Positions 1 to 7,319 of a stretch of DNA of 64,000 nucleotides are shown one piece after another. Origin of the DNA: Thalassospira australica. Lineage in GTDB: Bacteria; Pseudomonadota; Alphaproteobacteria; Rhodospirillales; Thalassospiraceae. The notes below the pieces were generated by a model. The model ran no database searches. It had not been told where the DNA came from and was given only the letters and a program-made list of their open reading frames with translations. The first letter of the stretch is position 1, and every line of letters begins with the position of its first letter. The stretch covers positions 1 through 64,000 of the forward strand of contig NZ_JRJE01000031.1 of the NCBI RefSeq assembly GCF_000763295.1. The letters run 5' to 3'. The translations under genes and the position numbers were made by a program.

Positions 1-1
1 G

Positions 2-121
<120 letters not shown>

Positions 122-508
122 TTGCAGCGCGACACAGCATCCGCATGAAAACGAAAAGCCGTCTTTTGGGGCGGCTTTTTGCGTTTGGGGCAATCGACCG
201 TTTCTGGAGCAGGCGACCAGAAATAGTCGAGAGGTCCAGTTAAAATACGGATATTAAACAGTGTTAAAAGAACCGGGCGTGCTTTGTTCTCATGCTGAAG
301 CAGAGCTTTGTTCTACATATGGTTTGTGCAGATTGCTCGCGCAACAAATTCAACCAACCTCAACTCGCCCAACGGGTAATTTTGTAGCAGGTGAATACCC
401 CACCACGGAATAATCAGGTCATTGGTCAAGCTCACTAAGGGATGGCGTGAAGGCGCCAAAGCCCAGCGTAAACAAAGGTGTGATGCTGCTAGGCAGGCAA
501 TTGGTGAA
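122..508. other. Intergenic stretch, no gene supported
   Basis: After the terminator at 154-181 this region contains only short open frames without ribosome binding sites. It separates the rightward gene tail from the leftward YitT-type gene. I see no RNA gene or repeat in it. Confidence 0.5.
154..181 (+). terminator. Rho-independent terminator after the truncated first gene
   Basis: An 8-bp stem AAAAGCCG / CGGCTTTT (154-161 and 172-179) encloses a 10-nt loop and ends in a short T run. It follows the TGA at 121. Confidence 0.75.
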
Positions 509-1162
509 CTAACGTGCAGCCAAATACCGCCCCGGACGGTGGTTGAGCGCGATGATCAGGTTGAGCACGACTGCGCCGAGGATCGAGAGCAGGACCTTGT
601 CAAAGGGCAGGGTCAGGAAGGCGCAGATGAGGATCACCATATCGACCGCAAGCTGGAAATATCCCGCACGGATATTGAAGTTTTCCTGCAGGTAGAGGGC
701 CAGGATGTTAACCCCGCCAAGGCCAGCACGGTGGCGGAACAGCATGAGCAGGCCAATGCCCATCAGTGCACCACCCGCAATCGCGGCATATATCGGGTTG
801 AGCATTTGAAAATCCACCAGCATCGGGGTCAGTTTTGAAAAGCCCGAGACAAGCGCAACGGCAATGAAGGTTTTGACCGTAAAGGCCATGCCCATACGTT
901 TAAATGCCAGCCAGTAAAACGGCAGATTAATCAGAAAGAAGATAACGCCAAAAGACAGGCCCGTGGCATGTTCGATTAAAAGGGCGGCCCCCGCGGTACT
1001 GCCGGTGACAAGCACGCTTTCGCTATAGAGCGTCACGCCAAGCGAAACCACCATGGTGCCGAGCAATAGGGCCAGAACATCCTCATACAGGCGATGGGAG
1101 ATATCGTCCTTTTTTGCCGGTTCGGTTTCGGTCGGACTGGGTGTTTTGGTTTGCGTGGACAT
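509..1162 (-). CDS. YitT family membrane protein
   Basis: The 217-residue product is a multi-pass inner-membrane protein of the YitT type (about five hydrophobic segments, typical length near 200 residues). Family-like features are the small-residue rich segment LYSESVLVTGSTAGAAL, the GLSFGVIFFLINLPFYW segment and the glycine-rich loop HRAGLGGVNI. Members are found throughout bacteria and their substrate is unsettled, so transport is only presumed. The start chosen is the ATG of MSTQTKTP; an in-frame ATG at 1198 (MAIDQ) and an upstream frame to 1303 exist but add non-conserved sequence. None of the starts has a strong Shine-Dalgarno site. It lies downstream of the aldo/keto reductase on the same strand, about 200 bases away, and is probably transcribed separately. 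Confidence 0.8.
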   Translation of the reverse strand: MSTQTKTPSPTETEPAKKDDISHRLYEDVLALLLGTMVVSLGVTLYSESVLVTGSTAGAALLIEHATGLSFGVIFFLINLPFYWLAFKRMGMAFTVKTFIAVALVSGFSKLTPMLVDFQMLNPIYAAIAGGALMGIGLLMLFRHRAGLGGVNILALYLQENFNIRAGYFQLAVDMVILICAFLTLPFDKVLLSILGAVVLNLIIALNHRPGRYLAAR

Positions 1163-1359
1163 ATGTGCGGTGCTGCCAAATGGTTGATCAATCGCCATAA
1201 AAATACGCTTTTCGCAGGTGCGAAACAAGTTGGATGCGGGCATGGGCTGAAATTTGCCGGTTCTTGACCAGGCATTGCTGCCCAACGCAATAGACCGGCC
1301 CAAATCAGGCCGGCCTTGGTAATTTTATGCGTTTGAATGGCGGTGTTTGTGGCCAAAGA

Positions 1360-2190
1360 TCAGGCGGCCTTGTCCCATTCCGGGGCAAAGGATGGATCGA
1401 TCAGGCGACCGTCCGGGTTTGCAAGACCCTTGATCGCAGCCATGTCGCCGTCGGACAGCTCGAAATCAAAGATGTCGAAATTGGCCGCAGCATTTTTGGG
1501 CGAGCCTGATTTCGGGATCGCCATGACGCTGTCTTGCTGCAGCAGCCAGCGCAATGTGACCTGAACGGGCGATTTCCCGTATTTGGCGGCGATATCTTTC
1601 AGTATCGGGTCTTTCATCACCGACCCGCGTGCGATTGGGCAATAGGCAGTCAGCAGCATGTCGCGTTCACGCAGGCTTTCAAGCACCTTGGATTGATCAA
1701 GATAGGGGTGATATTCGACCTGATTGACGGTAAGCGGGATGTTGGTAAGTGATACGGCCTGCTCGATCAGGGCCGTCGGGAAGTTTGAAATCCCGATCAG
1801 ACGCGTCATGCCAAGGTTCTTGACCTCGTTCAATGCAGCAATGGTTTCTTCGAGCGGCACGTCATCGTTTGGCCAGTGCAGCAGCAACAGATCAACAAAT
1901 TCATGATCAAGCTTGCGCAGGGATTCCATTACCGATGTCTGTAAATCACCGCTTTGGAACTGGTCGAACCAGACCTTGGTCGTAAGGAAATAGTCGTCTC
2001 GTGCAAGGCCGGACTTCTTGAGCCCGCGGCCAACACCTTCCTCGTTATGATACATCTGGGCGGTGTCAAAGTGGCGGTAGCCGATTTTTGCCGCCTCTAC
2101 GACCATATTGGCCGCGTCTTCGTTGTTCAGCTCGTAGGTCCCAAAGCCAAGTGCGGGAATGTCGGTGCCCTGCCAGTTCCGGTAAATCAT
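1360..2190 (-). CDS. Aldo/keto reductase
   Basis: This 276-residue protein is a single-domain NADPH-dependent aldo/keto reductase (TIM barrel), close to the usual family length of about 270-280. The catalytic tetrad is visible: Asp42 and Tyr47 in FDTAQMY, Lys72 in TTKVW and His105 in LLLHWP. The C-terminal IPKSGSP segment is the cofactor 2'-phosphate binding loop. It should reduce aldehydes or ketones to alcohols in the cytoplasm; the substrate (2,5-diketo-gluconate-type or methylglyoxal-type) cannot be told from the sequence. The start is supported by AAGGGGG about nine bases upstream of the ATG. It stands alone between the zinc locus and the YitT gene. Confidence 0.92.
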   Translation of the reverse strand: MIYRNWQGTDIPALGFGTYELNNEDAANMVVEAAKIGYRHFDTAQMYHNEEGVGRGLKKSGLARDDYFLTTKVWFDQFQSGDLQTSVMESLRKLDHEFVDLLLLHWPNDDVPLEETIAALNEVKNLGMTRLIGISNFPTALIEQAVSLTNIPLTVNQVEYHPYLDQSKVLESLRERDMLLTAYCPIARGSVMKDPILKDIAAKYGKSPVQVTLRWLLQQDSVMAIPKSGSPKNAAANFDIFDFELSDGDMAAIKGLANPDGRLIDPSFAPEWDKAA

Positions 2191-2527
2191 GATGGTTTAC
2201 CCCCTTTTTGTTTCATTGTTGTCATTTTGGGTGCTGTTTCGATCATGATCAAATGACGATCAGATGTCAGTTTACCCAACCTGCGCCAGATTTAGTCCGC
2301 ATCAAGTGATGTGCAACCTGTACGGTTGGATGAAGAGCGCTGTTCGTAGGGAGAAAGACGCGGAGCCAAACCAGTTGTGTCAAAAGGGGTTTTGGTACTG
2401 AAAAAAAAGGGCGACCGTCATAAACGGGCCGCCCGAAGTTCAGGATTTGGGGCCGTGCCCCGGAGTGAGGCTGTATCAAGCCAGATAAGATACTGCACCC
2501 AATGGAAGGCGGCATCCTTGATGTGGC
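2191..2527. other. Intergenic stretch with terminator, no gene supported
   Basis: This stretch carries the aldo/keto reductase promoter side and the terminator of the hisI-COG0523 unit at 2401-2434. A leftward 82-codon frame at 2267-2515 overlaps the terminator and has no ribosome binding site or recognisable composition, so it is not called. Confidence 0.5.
2401..2434 (-). terminator. Rho-independent terminator of the hisI-COG0523 unit
   Basis: Read leftwards, a GC-rich hairpin (outer pairs GGGCG / CGCCC, one internal mismatch) is followed by a run of eight T. It lies about 95 bases after the stop of the GTPase gene. Confidence 0.85.
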
Positions 2528-3673
2528 TCAAACCGTGCCGTTTTCGTTGGTTTCACTCACGGCCGCATTCAGGTGATAGAGCGATTCACGGATGACCTGT
2601 GGGCCAAGATCCTTGGTGATAAAAACGATTTTTGATCGGTGATCATCACTTGGCCAAGCTGGCAGGGAGGCCGGCGGATGAAACACATGCTGCACGGCAT
2701 GAATGGCCACCGGCGCGTCTTCGCCGACAAGATTGAGGATACCTTTGACACGCAAAAGGTTCTCGCCGCGCATCTGGGTAAAGATATCCGCCCAGGTGAC
2801 AAAGGCATCCCAGTGCAACGGTTCGTCAAAGGTTATGCAAAATGACCGAATGTGATCATCATGGCGGTTTACGTCATTGGCGTGGTCGTGACCGTCGTGT
2901 TCATGATGATGGTCATGATTGTGGCTGTGGCTGTGGTGATCGTGATTATGGGGATGAGCGGGGTCGCCATCATCGCCATGTTGGTCATAGGCCTCGGTCT
3001 GCAGCCATTTTTGTACATCCATGCTTTTGGTCGTTGGATCATACAGCCCGGCATTAAACAGGTTCGAAACCGCAATATCGCCATTCACCACCGGATATAT
3101 CGGCGCGGCGGGATTAAGGGCGCGCAATCTGCCTTCAAGTGTTTCGCGGGTAATGTCATCTGTCAGATCGGCTTTGGTCATCAGGATACGGTCGGCAACG
3201 GCGGCCTGTTTGACGCTTTCGGGGTGGTGATCAAGCTGGCTGGCCCCATGCAGTGCATCCACTGTGGTTACCACGCTATCAAGGCGGAACTTGGTGGTCA
3301 GCAACGGGTCGGTCATGAGCGTGTGCAGGATCGGTGCGGGGTCGGCAAGGCCGGTGGTTTCAATGGTCACCCGGTCAAATTCGGGGATTTCACCACGCGT
3401 ACGTTTGACAAACAGATCACGCAGGCCCGAAATCAGATCGCCGCGCACCGAACAACAGATGCAGCCTGCATTCAGCAACACCACATCTTCGGAAACTTCA
3501 CGCACCAACAAATGATCAAGACCGATTTCACCAAACTCGTTGATGAGTACAGCGGTCTTATCCATGCCATCCTGCGTCAGAAGGCCGTTCAACAGTGTTG
3601 TCTTGCCACTGCCAAGAAAGCCGGTGATGACGGTGGTTGCAATGCGTTCAAATTGTTCGTTGGTAAGCGACAT
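2528..3673 (-). CDS. CobW/COG0523 family GTP-binding zinc metallochaperone
   Basis: The 381-residue protein is a G3E-class GTPase of COG0523. The N-terminal GTPase domain shows the Walker A motif GFLGSGKTT (residues 18-26) and the family metal-binding motif CICC (residues 71-74). A His-rich linker of alternating His/Asp/Asn lies near residues 230-275, and a CobW C-terminal domain follows. COG0523 members of the zinc branch act as GTP-dependent zinc chaperones that load client enzymes under zinc shortage. It is the second gene of a leftward pair, 11 bases after hisI, and that pair starts at a Zur-box-like palindrome. This places it in the zinc rather than the cobalt or nitrile hydratase branch. 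Client identity is not visible; the adjacent Zn enzyme HisI is an obvious candidate. Confidence 0.93.
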   Translation of the reverse strand: MSLTNEQFERIATTVITGFLGSGKTTLLNGLLTQDGMDKTAVLINEFGEIGLDHLLVREVSEDVVLLNAGCICCSVRGDLISGLRDLFVKRTRGEIPEFDRVTIETTGLADPAPILHTLMTDPLLTTKFRLDSVVTTVDALHGASQLDHHPESVKQAAVADRILMTKADLTDDITRETLEGRLRALNPAAPIYPVVNGDIAVSNLFNAGLYDPTTKSMDVQKWLQTEAYDQHGDDGDPAHPHNHDHHSHSHNHDHHHEHDGHDHANDVNRHDDHIRSFCITFDEPLHWDAFVTWADIFTQMRGENLLRVKGILNLVGEDAPVAIHAVQHVFHPPASLPAWPSDDHRSKIVFITKDLGPQVIRESLYHLNAAVSETNENGTV

Positions 3674-3684
3674 GATCGGGTGTC

Positions 3685-4083
3685 TTATTTCTTGCCATAT
3701 AGGTCTGTTACGGAGATTTCCGGATCGGAAATCACGACTTCCTGACCATCACGGGCAGCGAAATAGAAACAGTTGCGTCGTCCGGTGTGGCAGGCAACTC
3801 CGGTCTGATCGACCTCAACCAGAATGGTATCCATATCGCAGTCATAACGGAAATCGACCAGTTTCTGCACCTGGCCGGAGCTTTCACCCTTACGCCAGAG
3901 CTTCGCACGTGAGCGTGAAAAATAGCACACACGACCGGTTTCAAGGGTTTCAAGCACCGCGTCGCGATTCATCCACGCCATCATCAGGACTTCGCCGCTG
4001 TCATGTTGTTGCGCGATTGCCGGTATCAGGCCGTCTTGATTGAATTTCAGTTTGTCGGCAATCAGTGTGTTTGAGCCCGTCAT
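3685..4083 (-). CDS. hisI: Phosphoribosyl-AMP cyclohydrolase
   Basis: The 132-residue product matches stand-alone HisI, the zinc/magnesium enzyme that opens the purine ring of phosphoribosyl-AMP in histidine biosynthesis. The metal sites are intact: Asp81, Asp83 and Asp85 with Cys82 in the DCDMD motif, then Cys98 (ACHTG) and Cys105 (NCFY). The enzyme therefore does not look like a zinc-free variant. The start has GGAG seven bases upstream. It is not with other his genes here; instead it is the first gene of a pair with the COG0523 GTPase, led by a Zur-box-like site. It could be the only hisI of the genome or a Zur-controlled second copy. Confidence 0.93.
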   Translation of the reverse strand: MTGSNTLIADKLKFNQDGLIPAIAQQHDSGEVLMMAWMNRDAVLETLETGRVCYFSRSRAKLWRKGESSGQVQKLVDFRYDCDMDTILVEVDQTGVACHTGRRNCFYFAARDGQEVVISDPEISVTDLYGKK

Positions 4084-4133
4084 GGGAGAACTCCGGTCGA
4101 TGGTGGTTGACTTTTCAGGTTCGGCGCGTCAGA

Positions 4134-4154
4134 AAATGATATATTATAACATTT
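4134..4154. promoter_or_regulatory. Zur box between hisI-COG0523 and zur-znuCB
   Basis: A 21-bp dyad is centred on 4144: half sites AAATG-A-TATA and TATA-A-CATTT pair completely except for one mismatched position (A at 4139 and A at 4149). The shape resembles the alphaproteobacterial Zur consensus (ATGTTATA..TATAACAT type). It lies 51 bases before the hisI start and 71 before the zur start, so one box could silence both directions when zinc is plentiful. Confidence 0.85.
4143..4151 (-). promoter_or_regulatory. Extended -10 promoter element of hisI inside the Zur box
   Basis: Reading leftwards the Zur box contains TGTTATAAT, an extended -10 (TGn-TATAAT) with no convincing -35. Transcription would begin near 4136, giving a leader of about 50 bases for hisI, and bound Zur would block it directly. 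Confidence 0.55.
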
Positions 4155-4225
4155 CATCAGATGCCACGGCTTTTTGAAAATCGGTGCGTCCGATCTCGCA
4201 AACCGGTGATATGAGACAGACAATC

Positions 4226-4702
4226 ATGAGCGATTTATTCCCACAAAAGGGTCACGATCACGACAGATGTGTGCATAGCGCACTTGCGCAAGCAGAGAAA
4301 GTCTGTGACGTCGAAAATGCGCGCTTTACCGATATGCGCCGCAAGGTCTTTACCCTGATTTGGCAATCGCACAAGGCGGTGACGGCCTATGAATTGCTGG
4401 ATGCGCTGACCGCCGACGGGCTGCGCGTGCAGCCTCCCACGGTGTATCGTGCCTTGGAATTCCTGACGGAACTTGGTCTGGTACACCGGGTTGAGTCGCT
4501 GAATGCCTATTTCGGGTGTGATCGCCCCGATTGCGAACATCTGGGGCAGTATTTTATCTGCACCGATTGCGGTCGTGTTGCAGAAGCCGTTAATGAAGAT
4601 ATGAGCAATGCGGTGCGCAAGGCTGCACGCAGTGTTGGATTTACCATTCAGGCGACCACGGTCGAGATCAAGGGGCTGTGCCATGACTGCGCCACTCATT
4701 GA
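4226..4702 (+). CDS. zur: Zinc uptake regulator, Fur family
   Basis: The 158-residue protein is a Fur-superfamily repressor. It has an N-terminal winged helix (about residues 30-95, including VQPPTVYRALEFL as recognition helix) and a C-terminal dimerisation domain. The metal ligands fit Zur: the structural pairs CTDC (112-115) and CHDC (152-155), and the regulatory cluster Cys98, Cys103, His105. Zinc-loaded Zur represses high-affinity zinc uptake. The first gene of a rightward operon, it overlaps znuC by 20 bases, as is typical for zur-znuCB. The ATG at 4226 is chosen; in-frame ATGs at 4184 and 4211 lie further upstream, and none has a strong Shine-Dalgarno. Autoregulation through the adjacent Zur box is likely. 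Confidence 0.93.
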   Translation: MSDLFPQKGHDHDRCVHSALAQAEKVCDVENARFTDMRRKVFTLIWQSHKAVTAYELLDALTADGLRVQPPTVYRALEFLTELGLVHRVESLNAYFGCDRPDCEHLGQYFICTDCGRVAEAVNEDMSNAVRKAARSVGFTIQATTVEIKGLCHDCATH

Positions 4703-5522
4703 GGGCCGTGACCTGATCTTGTCATTTGGCAGCGAGCGTGTGCTTGATCAGGTTTCCATTTCCATCCGTGCCGGTGAAATCATCACCCTGATCGGGCCGA
4801 ATGGGGCGGGTAAATCGACGCTTGTTAAAACGCTTCTGGGATTGCAAAAGCCAGATAGCGGTAACGTTGTACGCAAAAGCGGACTTCGCATCGGGTACGT
4901 ACCCCAGAAATTGGCAATTGATCAGGTCTTGCCGATGACGGTAAAGCGGTTTTTGACGCTGACGCGTTCGGCCAGGCGGTCAGAGTGTGCTCATGTCTTG
5001 ACCGAGGTTGGGGCAGCCCATGTCATTGATGCCCAGATGGGGCAGCTTTCAGGTGGTGAAACACAGCGCGTCATGCTTGCGCGCGCGCTTTTGCTACGCC
5101 CCAATCTACTTGTGCTTGATGAGCCGACGCAGGGGGTGGATGTCAGCGGGCAGGCGGAACTTTATCGCCTGATTGATAACATTCGCGGCGAACTGAATTG
5201 TGCGGTTCTGATGATTTCACATGATTTGCATCTGGTGATGGCAAAGACCAACAAGGTGGTATGTTTTAACCGTCATGTGTGTTGTTCGGGACAGCCCGAA
5301 ACCGTGCGCCAGCATCCCGAATACCGATCCTTGTTTGGCGTGCGTGAGGCAGACGCGATTGGCATTTACACCCACGAACATGATCATGAACATGATCTTT
5401 CCGGCCATGTTGTCGGGGGCTGTGGGCATGATCATTCCCATGACCATGACGGCCATCATCACCATACACACAGCAACAATTACGAACACACCACCAATGC
5501 CGTTGCGGGAGCCGATAAATGA
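4683..5522 (+). CDS. znuC: Zinc ABC transporter ATP-binding protein
   Basis: The 279-residue ATPase has Walker A GPNGAGKST (38-46), signature LSGGETQR, Walker B LLVLDEPTQGVD and an H-loop in MISHDLHLV. The C-terminal 50 residues are a His/Asp-rich tail typical of proteobacterial ZnuC and may sense or buffer zinc. It powers ZnuB-mediated zinc import in the inner membrane. The start used (MTAPLIEG) overlaps the end of zur; a longer frame from 4608 has no homology-like sequence. It ends in an ATGA overlap with znuB. No periplasmic binding protein gene (znuA) is in the window. Confidence 0.95.
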   Translation: MTAPLIEGRDLILSFGSERVLDQVSISIRAGEIITLIGPNGAGKSTLVKTLLGLQKPDSGNVVRKSGLRIGYVPQKLAIDQVLPMTVKRFLTLTRSARRSECAHVLTEVGAAHVIDAQMGQLSGGETQRVMLARALLLRPNLLVLDEPTQGVDVSGQAELYRLIDNIRGELNCAVLMISHDLHLVMAKTNKVVCFNRHVCCSGQPETVRQHPEYRSLFGVREADAIGIYTHEHDHEHDLSGHVVGGCGHDHSHDHDGHHHHTHSNNYEHTTNAVAGADK

Positions 5523-6319
5523 TCGATGATTTCCTGATGCGGGCAGTGCTGGGCGGGGTGTTGCTGGCGCTTGTTTGCGGGCCGTTCGGGGCATTCATCG
5601 TTTGGCGGCGTATGGCGTTCTTCGGTGACATGTTGTCGCATTCCGCTTTGCTGGGGGTTGCACTTGGTCTTTTGATCGGGGTTGATGTTCGCATTGGCAT
5701 GATTGCGACTTGCTTGGCTGCCGCCCTGATCCTTGCCTTTGGGCAGCGGCAATCGCGGATTGGCAATGATACGGTTTTGGGGATGCTGGCCCATTCCACA
5801 CTGGCCCTTGGCATGGTGGCACTGGCCTTTGTGCAGGGTGTGGCGGTCGATATCATGGCGTATCTGTTTGGCGATATTCTTGCAGTCACCATGGGCGATA
5901 TCTGGCTTCTGGCCGGGGGAGGTACCTTTGCCATTGCGGTTCTGGTCTGGATGTGGCGACCGCTGTTGGCGCTTACCGTCAGTCCCGAGATTGCCGCAGC
6001 GGAAAATATTCCGGTAGAGCGTTTGCGCCTGATCTTCATGTTGCTGATGGCACTTGTGATCGGCATGGCGATCAAGATTGTCGGGGTTCTTTTGATCACG
6101 GCCCTTTTGATCGTGCCTGCAGCCAGCGCGCGGTTTTTTGCCAGAACGCCCGAACAAATGGCGATTGGTGCCGGATTGTTTGGCGCTGCATCGGTTTTGG
6201 CGGGAATTGCGCTGTCCTGGCATGTTGATACGCCAGCGGGGCCGAGTATCGTGATTTCGGCGGCCGGACTGTTTGTTCTGACAGCAGGATTGTCACCGGT
6301 ATTTAAGCGCGCTGGATAG
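5519..6319 (+). CDS. znuB: Zinc ABC transporter permease
   Basis: The 266-residue inner-membrane protein belongs to the ABC-3 permease family, with about eight transmembrane segments and family motifs such as GPFGAFIVWRRMAFFGDMLS near the N-terminus and the DIMAYLFGDIL segment. It pairs with ZnuC (ATGA overlap, translational coupling) to import zinc delivered by a ZnuA-type protein. It is the last clear member of the zur operon. Whether the small membrane gene 50 bases downstream belongs to the same transcript is unclear; no terminator is visible between them. Confidence 0.95.
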   Translation: MIDDFLMRAVLGGVLLALVCGPFGAFIVWRRMAFFGDMLSHSALLGVALGLLIGVDVRIGMIATCLAAALILAFGQRQSRIGNDTVLGMLAHSTLALGMVALAFVQGVAVDIMAYLFGDILAVTMGDIWLLAGGGTFAIAVLVWMWRPLLALTVSPEIAAAENIPVERLRLIFMLLMALVIGMAIKIVGVLLITALLIVPAASARFFARTPEQMAIGAGLFGAASVLAGIALSWHVDTPAGPSIVISAAGLFVLTAGLSPVFKRAG

Positions 6320-6372
6320 TGTGCTGTGGTATCCTTTTGCTGGGGAAACACTATCCATCAAAGGTGCGTGCT

Positions 6373-6609
6373 ATGGAACAGATCACTGTTTTTCTGGGCT
6401 GGTCGACGCTGATCAATATCGGTTTGTTGATGTTCAGCTTAGTCTTCCTGACGGTATTTCGCGCACCGATATTACGCCTTCATGGTGCGTTGTTTGGTGT
6501 TTCGTCCGATGAACTTATGCCGCGCTATGTCGGGTTTATCGCGCAGTACAAACTTCTGATTATCTTTTTTAATCTGGTGCCGTGGATTGTTCTGAAGGCG
6601 GCGTTCTAG
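6373..6609 (+). CDS. Small membrane protein, DUF6868-like
   Basis: The 78-residue product has two hydrophobic helices (about residues 8-28 and 58-75) separated by a short charged loop with SSDELMPRY. It resembles the DUF6868 group of small inner-membrane proteins of unknown role. The ATG at 6373 follows AAGGTG at a normal spacing; a longer frame back to 6319 overlaps the znuB stop and lacks support. Being downstream of znuB on the same strand it might ride on the zinc operon transcript, but nothing in its sequence (no His/Cys cluster) points to zinc. Confidence 0.75.
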   Translation: MEQITVFLGWSTLINIGLLMFSLVFLTVFRAPILRLHGALFGVSSDELMPRYVGFIAQYKLLIIFFNLVPWIVLKAAF

Positions 6610-6728
6610 GGGGATGGATGCTGTTTTAAATTTCGCTGTCCGTTACCTGGATAGCGTGTGTCGGCCAAGTGATCAGCTGGGCGTGACAATTCGTACGTCA
6701 AACATGTTTTATCACAGGGAAGATGGCC

Positions 6729-7238
6729 ATGTCCGAGCACCCAGTCTCAGGTTCTGATCAAGGTACCGCCGGCAACGCCGGTGGCGGTCGGTTTTTCGCC
6801 GACATACCGCTTGCTGCGCGATGGTTTGGCCTGACCGGGGCGATACCATTTTTGGGGCTTGGCGTCGGCAGTGCGTTTATGTCGCTCGATCATCAATCCT
6901 ATGCCCATTATGTGCTGGTGGCCTATGGGGCGGTGATCTTGTCGTTTCTGGGCGGGGTGCATTGGGGGCGGGCCATCACCGAATGGCTTAATGATCCGGG
7001 CAGACGCACCGGGCTCTGGATGGCCCTTGGTGTCAGTGTCGTGCCGTCGCTGATTGGCTGGTTCGGGCTTTTGGTGTCCAGCAATGTTGCCTTGCCGGCA
7101 CTGGCTGCAAGCTTTGCCGGGATGTTGATGATTGACCTGAATGCGGTTCGCGCCAGCCACTTCCCGGGTTGGTATGGCAATCTGCGCGTGATCCTGACTT
7201 CGATTGTCGTCGCATCGCTGTTATTTTCCTGGTTATAG
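6729..7238 (+). CDS. DUF3429 domain membrane protein
   Basis: The 169-residue protein carries a hydrophobic DUF3429-type domain with four to five transmembrane helices. The conserved FLGGVHWGRAI motif (near residue 75) is characteristic of the family. The function is unknown. The ATG at 6729 is favoured over the one at 6723 because AGGGAAG lies eight bases before it. It is convergent with the MetC-like gene, with a weak shared hairpin between. Confidence 0.82.
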   Translation: MSEHPVSGSDQGTAGNAGGGRFFADIPLAARWFGLTGAIPFLGLGVGSAFMSLDHQSYAHYVLVAYGAVILSFLGGVHWGRAITEWLNDPGRRTGLWMALGVSVVPSLIGWFGLLVSSNVALPALAASFAGMLMIDLNAVRASHFPGWYGNLRVILTSIVVASLLFSWL

Positions 7239-7261
7239 GGGCAAAGATAGCCGTTCAAGCG

Positions 7262-7296
7262 AAAGGGGCGCCCAATCAAGAACACCCCTTTGTTGT
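7262..7296. terminator. Weak bidirectional terminator hairpin
   Basis: AAAGGGG (7262-7268) pairs with CCCCTTT (7285-7291), followed by a GTTGTTGTG tail on the + side. It sits between convergent DUF3429 and MetC-like genes. Confidence 0.45.
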
Positions 7297-7319
7297 TGTG
7301 CACATCGATTGTGGGCAAG

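Noticed and set aside
1295-1313. CCGGCC/GGCCGG hairpin after the aldo/keto reductase
   Set aside because: Neither side has a convincing T run, so it was not called as a terminator.
2852-3745. 297-codon rightward frame opposite the COG0523 gene
   Set aside because: It is the antisense of a clear GTPase with Walker A and CxCC; its hydrophobic start comes from the complement of the His-rich linker.
5341-5500. Repeat-like CAT/GAC pattern at the end of znuC, and a similar one at 2880-2980
   Set aside because: These are codons for His/Asp-rich metal-binding tails, not DNA repeats or CRISPR.
5266-6351. 361-codon leftward frame opposite znuC/znuB
   Set aside because: It is antisense to two well supported genes, and its composition is low-complexity with many Arg/Pro/Thr.
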